Shown here: piece by piece, positions 6,744-11,342 of the stretch
Position numbering within the stretch: the first letter of the stretch is position 1
Layout of the letters: each line of letters starts with the position of its first letter
Assembly: GCA_900556865.1 (NCBI GenBank)
Contig: USQS01000022.1
Coordinates: 1 to 11,342 of the forward strand
Direction: 5' to 3'
Length of the DNA: 11,342 nucleotides
DNA from: an uncultured Clostridium sp.
GTDB lineage: Bacteria > Bacillota > Clostridia > TANB77 > CAG-508
The notes under the pieces: model-generated
Database searches by the model: none
The model's input: the letters and a program-made list of their open reading frames with translations, nothing else
Told to the model about the DNA's origin: nothing
Program-made: the position numbers and the translations under genes

Positions 6744-8444
6744 CTAAACAGATTTCATTACATCTTTTAAATTAATTTGTATGGAATCAACTCCATTATA
6801 AGAATTTATCCCTAAATTTCCAGCAATATCTACTCTATCTCCTATTTTAAAATCATTTACCAAATAACCCAAATTAAAACCAACTGCACTAATATAACTA
6901 TTATTGTTACTTTTTACTATTAATTTTAAGTGTTTTCCATCTGATAAACTTCTTATAGAATCTATTTTTAAATTTTTAAAAGCAAAAATCGGCATTTTAT
7001 TTGCCTCACCAAATGGTTCTAGTAAAGCTAAACTTTGCACCATTTGCTTGTTTATTTCATCTATATTTATAATTTCATCTATATTAATTGTTGGAAACAA
7101 TTCAGAAAGTTCTGCTTTATCTGTAATTTGAAGGAACTCTTTTTTAAACTCTTCAAACGCACTTTTTTTCACACTTAAACCTACTGCCATACTGTGGCCA
7201 CCAAACCCGTTTAAAGTGTTTTTACATTTCATTAAAGCACTATGCAAGTCAAAACCAGGAATGCTTCTTCCAGAGCCCTTTCCTATTTCACTTTCTTCCT
7301 CAAAGCAAATCAAAACACAAGGTTTGTAATACATATCTGTTATTTTAGAAGCTACAATTCCAATCACGCCACTGTGCCAATCAAGCCCACCAACTATAAT
7401 TGCACTTTTTTCATCTAAGTTTTCTTTTTTAATTGTTAATTTTGTTTCCTCATAAATCTTCTTTTCTCTTTCTTGTCTTTGGTTATTATATTTAGCAATA
7501 TCTATAGCTATATTTCTTGCCTCATTTTCATCTTTTGTTAATAATAAATTCAAAGCTATTTCCGCAAACCCCATTCTTCCACATGCATTAATTCTAGGTG
7601 CCACACCAAATGAAATTGCAGTTGAATCTATTTTAGAATAATTTATCTCATTTAAAATTGCCTTTAACCCCATATTTTTTGTGCATTTAACCAACATCAG
7701 ACCAAGTTTTGTAATAACCCTGTTTTCGTCTACAAGTGGCACTATGTCTGAAATTGTACCTATTGCTACAATATCTAAATATTTTAGATATTCTCTTTCA
7801 TCTAAATTTAATTTTATACTTAATGCTTGTATAAATTTAAAAACAACTCCACAGCCAGCAAGTTCTCTAAATGGATATTTATTATCTTTTCTTTTACAAT
7901 CTACAACCGCTACTGCTTTTGGCAAGGTTTCTGCCGTTTCATGATGGTCTGTAACAATAGTATCTATTCCATTTTCTTTTGCAATCTCTATTTCTTCAAT
8001 TGATGTAATTCCACAATCTACTGTAATCATTAAAGTAAATTTTTCATTTGCAATTTTCTCAATTGCTTGTTTATTTAGCCCATAACCTTCTGTCAACCTA
8101 TTTGGTATATAGCTTTGAACTTCCACATCTCTATCTTTCAAAAAGCTTTTCAATACAGTAATACTTGTTATTCCATCTACATCATAATCTCCATATATAA
8201 TAATTTTTTCTTTATTTTCAATTGCTTTTAAAAGCCTATTTACTGCCTTTTCCATATCTGGCATTAAAAATGGGTCATAAAAGTCATGCCTATTTGGATT
8301 TAAAAATTTCTGTGCATTTTTAGTTGTTATTCCTCTATTTACCAAAATTGTTGCCAACATTTTGTTTATATTAAATTCTTTTTCTAATTTTTCAATTTCT
8401 TCTTTATTTTCATTAAAATTATACTGCCATTTTTTATTCATCAT
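6744..8444 (-). CDS. recJ: Single-stranded-DNA-specific exonuclease RecJ
   Basis: RecJ is a 5'-3' exonuclease on single-stranded DNA that acts in recombination and mismatch/base-excision repair. The 566-aa protein has the DHH phosphoesterase motifs DYDVDG (86-91), TVDCGIT (142-148), TDHH (165-168) and GTISDIVPL (229-237). The DHHA1 part follows with INACGRMG (285-292), DWHSGVIGIVASKI (355-368), GSGRS (390-394) and GFGGHSMAVG (413-422), then a C-terminal OB-like region (about 465-562). All expected metal-binding residues are visible. The length matches E. coli-type RecJ and lacks the C-terminal extension of Bacillus homologues. Two adjacent ATGs (8444 and 8441) could start the protein; the AAAGGA site is better spaced (6 bases) for the second. 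This is the first gene of the recJ-rel-MBL operon. The apt gene often found between recJ and rel is absent. Confidence 0.96.
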   Translation of the reverse strand: MMNKKWQYNFNENKEEIEKLEKEFNINKMLATILVNRGITTKNAQKFLNPNRHDFYDPFLMPDMEKAVNRLLKAIENKEKIIIYGDYDVDGITSITVLKSFLKDRDVEVQSYIPNRLTEGYGLNKQAIEKIANEKFTLMITVDCGITSIEEIEIAKENGIDTIVTDHHETAETLPKAVAVVDCKRKDNKYPFRELAGCGVVFKFIQALSIKLNLDEREYLKYLDIVAIGTISDIVPLVDENRVITKLGLMLVKCTKNMGLKAILNEINYSKIDSTAISFGVAPRINACGRMGFAEIALNLLLTKDENEARNIAIDIAKYNNQRQEREKKIYEETKLTIKKENLDEKSAIIVGGLDWHSGVIGIVASKITDMYYKPCVLICFEEESEIGKGSGRSIPGFDLHSALMKCKNTLNGFGGHSMAVGLSVKKSAFEEFKKEFLQITDKAELSELFPTINIDEIINIDEINKQMVQSLALLEPFGEANKMPIFAFKNLKIDSIRSLSDGKHLKLIVKSNNNSYISAVGFNLGYLVNDFKIGDRVDIAGNLGINSYNGVDSIQINLKDVMKSV

Positions 8445-8478
8445 ATATCCTTTCTATAAATTACATCCTTTGCTTCAC

Positions 8479-8507
8479 ATTTTACTACTTTGAAAAAAAA
8501 ATATCAA
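8479..8507 (-). promoter_or_regulatory. Sigma-A-type promoter for the recJ-rel-MBL operon
   Basis: On the minus strand, TTGATA (8507-8502, 5/6 to the -35 consensus), a spacer of exactly 17 bases containing nine T's, and TAAAAT (8484-8479, 5/6 to the -10). Predicted transcription start is near 8472, giving a short leader of about 30 bases before recJ. It lies downstream of the bspA-like gene's terminator (8583-8617), so the operon looks independently transcribed. Confidence 0.7.
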
Positions 8508-8582
8508 TAGAAAAATAAGATTTTTAGAAATTAATGTGGTTTTGTGATTTTTGTTAATAGTATTATATTTAACTAAAAAAGT

Positions 8583-8617
8583 AAAAACCTTCTTCAGTTT
8601 AGCTAAAGAAGGTTTTT
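8583..8617 (-). terminator. Intrinsic terminator of the BspA-like gene
   Basis: A perfect 12-bp stem (AAAAACCTTCTT at 8617-8606 on the minus strand, AAGAAGGTTTTT at 8594-8583) encloses an 11-base loop and begins 3 bases past the gene's TAA. The 3' arm ends in five T's, and six more T's follow two bases later (8580-8575). The symmetric arms would also end plus-strand transcripts, but no plus-strand gene is seen. Confidence 0.9.
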
Positions 8618-8620
8618 ATT

Positions 8621-11113
8621 TTATATTATTGTTATATTTTTTGCCCAATTAGCAAAATTGGTTTCTATCCATGTTTTCATATCAGAGTTTGTGGTAATTT
8701 GCACTGTTGTTGGAACATTTTGAAACATAGCTTGATAATATACCGACTTTGTAATTTGGCTTGTTGTAAATTTATTTAATTTTAATGTGTTTAATTTTGT
8801 ACAGTTATAAAATAATCCTCTCATACTTTCTACATTACTTGTATCCCATGTACTTAAATCTAATTCTGTTAGACTGCTACAACCTGAAAACATTCCAGAT
8901 TGATCATAATATGAACCGGTTGATGTTGAACTATATCCCATATATTTTACATTGCTTGTATTAAATAATCCACTCACATTCAAAGATGTTAAATTAGTAC
9001 AATTCTTAAACATACCCTTCATATCCGTTACATTTCTTGTGTCAAAACTACTCAAATCCAGACTGGTTAATTTATTACACAAACGAAACATTTGATCCAT
9101 ATCTGTTACTTTACTTGTATCAAAATTACTCACATCTAATTCTGTTAGGCTACCACACACATCAAACATTTGGTGCATATCGGTTACTTTACTTGTATCA
9201 AAATTACTCACATCTAAACTTGTTAAACTTGAACAACCTGAAAACATTTGACTCATACCATAACTGGTAACTCTACTTGTATCGAATTTACTTACATCTA
9301 ATTTTGTTAACTCATTACAACTTGAAAACATTCTATACATATTTGTTACATTACTTGTATTAAATTTACTTACATCTAAGCTTTTTAATGTTAAGCACCA
9401 AAAAAACATACACTCCATGTTTGTAACGTTGCTCGTATCGAAATCACTTACATCTAGACTTGTTAATCCACTACAACTACCAAACATACTACTCATATTT
9501 GTTACTTTACTTGTATTAAAATTGCCTACATCCAAACTTGTTAATTTACTACAATTATAAAACATTCTACTCATATTTGTAACGTTGTTCGTATTGAAAT
9601 TACTTACATCTAAACCTGTTAATTTATTACAATAATAAAACATACTACCCATACTTGTTACTTTGCTCGTATCAAAATTACTTACATCTAAACTTGTTAG
9701 ATTACTAGCAAAATTCCAATCAAAGCGAAACATACTACCCATATTTGTTACATTACTCGTATCAAAATTACTTACATTTAGACTTGTTAATCCACTACAA
9801 TACTGAAACATAGAACTCATATTTGTTACATTACTCGTATCAAATTTACTTACATCTATACTTGTTAATCCACTGCAACCACAAAACATCCCACTCATAT
9901 TTGTCACATTACTTGTATCAAATTTGGTTACATCTATACTTGTTAATTTACTACAAGCATAAAACATATAAACCATACTTGTTACATTACTTGTATCTAA
10001 ATTTTCTAACCCTTCTATTTTTACTTCTGTACCATCTGCAACACTATATCCAATATTCGCAAATAAATATCTTGAATCTACATTGGCTGTTACTCCTCCA
10101 TCTTGCCCTATTGTTACACTATAATATCCATTCTCATCTACATCATACCATGCCAGGATTTTACCTTTTTGTTCTTGCGATACATCCCAGCAATTTGCTT
10201 CATCTAAACTGTGTCCTTGCAAAGAATTTACTAACATTACACTTTTTACTTTGTTTCTTGTTACAGTATCACTATTTAAAAATTTTGAATTTGTATTAAC
10301 TTCATTCCCACAATACCTCAATGTACTATGGTCTTTTATTCTGTATGGTCCAAATGGTTTTTTTAGGTTTACTTCTGTTTCCATATTCTCGCCTAAAAAG
10401 GCTTTTACCCATAGGTAATAATCCCCTTCTTCTGTGTCTACTGTTGTAACTAAAGTCTTTTTTGTTTTTCCAGAGCCTGTTAGTTCTGCTGTTTTAAATT
10501 CTTCTGGTTCTTGTGTAGCACTTTTGCTCCATGCATATTTTAGCCTTAAATTCTCTTCATTCATGGCAATTCCGGTTTTTACCGTTAATGTTACAGTGTG
10601 TGCTAATTTAGGTGTGGGGTCACTTGCCGGGTCAGCCGTAATTTCTGCTGTTTTTGAAAGCTTTTCTTCATCTCCAATATAGGTTGTTTTTCCATCTCTT
10701 GTTACAATATAATACCTTTTTGATGGCACAAATTTAACATACAAGTCTGTTGAGTCTTCATCTTCTGTAACTTCAGTTTCATTTTCCCCAAGATTGTTGT
10801 TTAGCACTTTTTGTAGTATTTCTTTTCTAACTTCTCCAAATTTATTTTTTTCCATGGCTTGTGCAGTTGCAATCTCTAATTGCTCTCTTTCGCTCGAAAT
10901 TTCTGCTTTTTCTCTTGCCGTTAATGCCATATTTATTATTGAGTTATTTCCTGTTAATGTGGAAATTGTAATTGAAGCTAATATTATTAATACTATAATT
11001 GTAACTATTAAAGCAATTAATGTTATTCCTCTACTATTTTTTAAAATATGGCTTTTTTTCTCTTTCTTTCTCATTAGACCCGCAACAGTTTCGTGTTCTG
11101 ATTTCTTTTGCAT
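8621..11113 (-). CDS. BspA-like DUF285-repeat surface protein with pilin-like N-terminal segment
   Basis: Numbered from ATG 11113 (830 aa). Residues 1-28 are basic. GITLIALIVTIIVLIILASI (29-48) starts one long hydrophobic helix that resembles a type IV prepilin leader but has Ala where the conserved Glu5 would be. A charged, probably coiled segment follows (61-91). An Ig-like beta stretch lies at about 169-261 and a BspA cap at 262-370 (CWDVS, then SRYLFANIGY). About 16 tandem 26-residue repeats fill 371-801, with consensus LTSLDVSNFDTSNVTNMSSMF followed by a Cys-containing turn. DUF285/BspA proteins are cell-surface leucine-rich-repeat proteins, several of them adhesins; the ligand here is unknown. 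No LPXTG or other C-terminal anchor is visible, so the N-terminal helix is the only anchor. I chose ATG 11113 for its AAGGTGG site 5 bases upstream. The frame stays open to a TTG at 11230, but that lies inside a terminator. Confidence 0.88.
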   Translation of the reverse strand: MQKKSEHETVAGLMRKKEKKSHILKNSRGITLIALIVTIIVLIILASITISTLTGNNSIINMALTAREKAEISSEREQLEIATAQAMEKNKFGEVRKEILQKVLNNNLGENETEVTEDEDSTDLYVKFVPSKRYYIVTRDGKTTYIGDEEKLSKTAEITADPASDPTPKLAHTVTLTVKTGIAMNEENLRLKYAWSKSATQEPEEFKTAELTGSGKTKKTLVTTVDTEEGDYYLWVKAFLGENMETEVNLKKPFGPYRIKDHSTLRYCGNEVNTNSKFLNSDTVTRNKVKSVMLVNSLQGHSLDEANCWDVSQEQKGKILAWYDVDENGYYSVTIGQDGGVTANVDSRYLFANIGYSVADGTEVKIEGLENLDTSNVTSMVYMFYACSKLTSIDVTKFDTSNVTNMSGMFCGCSGLTSIDVSKFDTSNVTNMSSMFQYCSGLTSLNVSNFDTSNVTNMGSMFRFDWNFASNLTSLDVSNFDTSKVTSMGSMFYYCNKLTGLDVSNFNTNNVTNMSRMFYNCSKLTSLDVGNFNTSKVTNMSSMFGSCSGLTSLDVSDFDTSNVTNMECMFFWCLTLKSLDVSKFNTSNVTNMYRMFSSCNELTKLDVSKFDTSRVTSYGMSQMFSGCSSLTSLDVSNFDTSKVTDMHQMFDVCGSLTELDVSNFDTSKVTDMDQMFRLCNKLTSLDLSSFDTRNVTDMKGMFKNCTNLTSLNVSGLFNTSNVKYMGYSSTSTGSYYDQSGMFSGCSSLTELDLSTWDTSNVESMRGLFYNCTKLNTLKLNKFTTSQITKSVYYQAMFQNVPTTVQITTNSDMKTWIETNFANWAKNITII
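8727..10003 (-). repeat. Tandem 78-bp coding repeats (26-aa DUF285 units)
   Basis: About 16 in-frame units with a basic period of 78 bases, visible on the plus strand as recurring CTTGTATCAAAATTACT and AAACAT blocks. The units around 9100-9300 and 9600-9900 are the most alike. Irregular units are an insert of about 4 residues near 9715-9730, a 2-residue insert near 9255, and a longer insert in the fourteenth unit (about 8905-8950). The last two units are the most diverged, which is usual for array ends. Confidence 0.9.
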
Positions 11114-11201
11114 ATTTTCCACCTTTTCCCTTCTTTTATTCATTTTTATTTTATTATGCCCTTCTTGAAGCATAATTCCTGCTAATCTTTTTTGTATTTT
11201 T

Positions 11202-11230
11202 ATTCTACTATAAAGACCTAAAAAAAGCAA
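11202..11230 (-). promoter_or_regulatory. Putative promoter of the BspA-like gene, overlapping the upstream terminator
   Basis: On the minus strand, TTGCTT (11230-11225), a 17-base spacer and TAGAAT (11207-11202, 5/6 to consensus). The -35 lies in the 3' arm of the terminator at 11220-11256. Predicted start near 11195 gives a leader of about 80 bases before ATG 11113. That leader contains a perfect 7-bp hairpin, ATTATGC/GCATAAT, at 11153-11176. The -35 match is only moderate. Confidence 0.4.
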
Positions 11231-11256
11231 GAAAATTTTTTCTATTTCTTGCTTTT
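11220..11256 (-). terminator. Intrinsic terminator of a gene upstream of the window
   Basis: On the minus strand, AAAAGCAAGAAA (11256-11245) pairs perfectly over 12 bp with TTTCTTGCTTTT (11234-11223) around a 10-base loop, ending in a run of seven T's (11226-11220). It sits 2 bases past a TAA at 11261-11259 and ends transcription arriving from beyond the right edge. This shows that the BspA-like gene must start downstream of it. Confidence 0.88.
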
Positions 11257-11258
11257 AA

Positions 11259-11342
11259 TTACAATTCATAACATATCAATATTTGACTAAAAAATTTGAT
11301 ACTATATTGTTTTGAAATACCGCGTAAGCGACCAAACGAGCG
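11259..11342 (-). other. Right-edge segment: possible 3' end of an upstream gene, or non-coding
   Basis: One minus-strand frame stays open from the edge for 27 codons and stops with TAA at 11261-11259, just before the terminator, as a gene end would. The translated tail ends in FFSQILICYEL and matches nothing I know. The other two frames stop sooner. The outermost 20 bases are clearly GC-richer than the rest of the window. A gene end is possible but the segment is too short to decide. Confidence 0.2.

Noticed and set aside
8727..10003. Regular repeats considered as a CRISPR array
   Set aside because: The 78-base units are continuous coding sequence with no unrelated spacers, and they translate to DUF285 repeats throughout.
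9823..10299. Plus-strand open frame of 158 codons opposite the repeat array
   Set aside because: Its Leu/Tyr/His-rich repeating translation is just the complement of the DUF285 repeats. It has no ribosome binding site and no known domain.
588..11113. Possible reassignment of TGA, since no gene here ends in TGA
   Set aside because: All six complete genes read through their full domains with TGG for Trp and no in-frame TGA; six stops are too few to infer a code change.
11114..11230. N-terminal extension of the BspA-like protein from TTG 11230
   Set aside because: The TTG sits in the 3' arm of an intrinsic terminator. The extra 39 residues are not leader-like, and ATG 11113 has an AAGGTGG site at good spacing. 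ATGs at 11173 and 11143 have poorer sites.

Overview
The window is AT-rich bacterial DNA. Its gene set is that of a low-GC Firmicute, most likely an uncultured gut-type Clostridia lineage. The evidence is strong AGGAGG-type ribosome binding sites, a recJ-rel-MBL gene order typical of Firmicutes, a bifunctional Rel enzyme, and a large BspA/DUF285 repeat protein behind a pilin-like N-terminal segment. Every supported gene lies on the minus strand, so transcription runs from high to low coordinates. All six complete genes stop with TAA or TAG and read cleanly in the standard code.

Layout in transcription order. At the right edge (11259-11342) there is only the possible tail of an upstream gene, followed by a strong intrinsic terminator (11220-11256). 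The BspA-like surface protein (8621-11113) comes next. Its likely promoter overlaps that terminator, and its own terminator is at 8583-8617. A good sigma-A-type promoter (8479-8507) then drives recJ, rel and an MBL-fold hydrolase gene, which are packed with gaps of 35 and 1 bases. In many Firmicutes apt and dtd sit in this cluster; neither is here.

A non-coding stretch of about 300 bases (3548-3851) separates the MBL gene from a cytoplasmic-type GH13 alpha-amylase (2108-3547). This stretch holds two tandem, 91%-identical hairpin repeats, plus an inverted repeat that overlaps the MBL stop codon and competes with the fold of one repeat. murD (588-1991) follows with a plausible promoter of its own, and after it a left-truncated gene of unknown function (1-536). 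The 51-base gap between these last two genes is almost entirely one 19-bp hairpin that buries the ribosome binding site of the unknown gene.

Functionally, recJ (DNA repair), rel ((p)ppGpp turnover), the MBL hydrolase, the amylase (alpha-glucan breakdown) and murD (peptidoglycan precursor synthesis) are mostly housekeeping genes. The parts most worth a second look are the two RNA/DNA-structure regions (537-590 and 3614-3865), the pilin-like/BspA fusion, and the unknown proline-rich gene at the left edge. No CRISPR array, transposase, phage gene, tRNA or rRNA was found.
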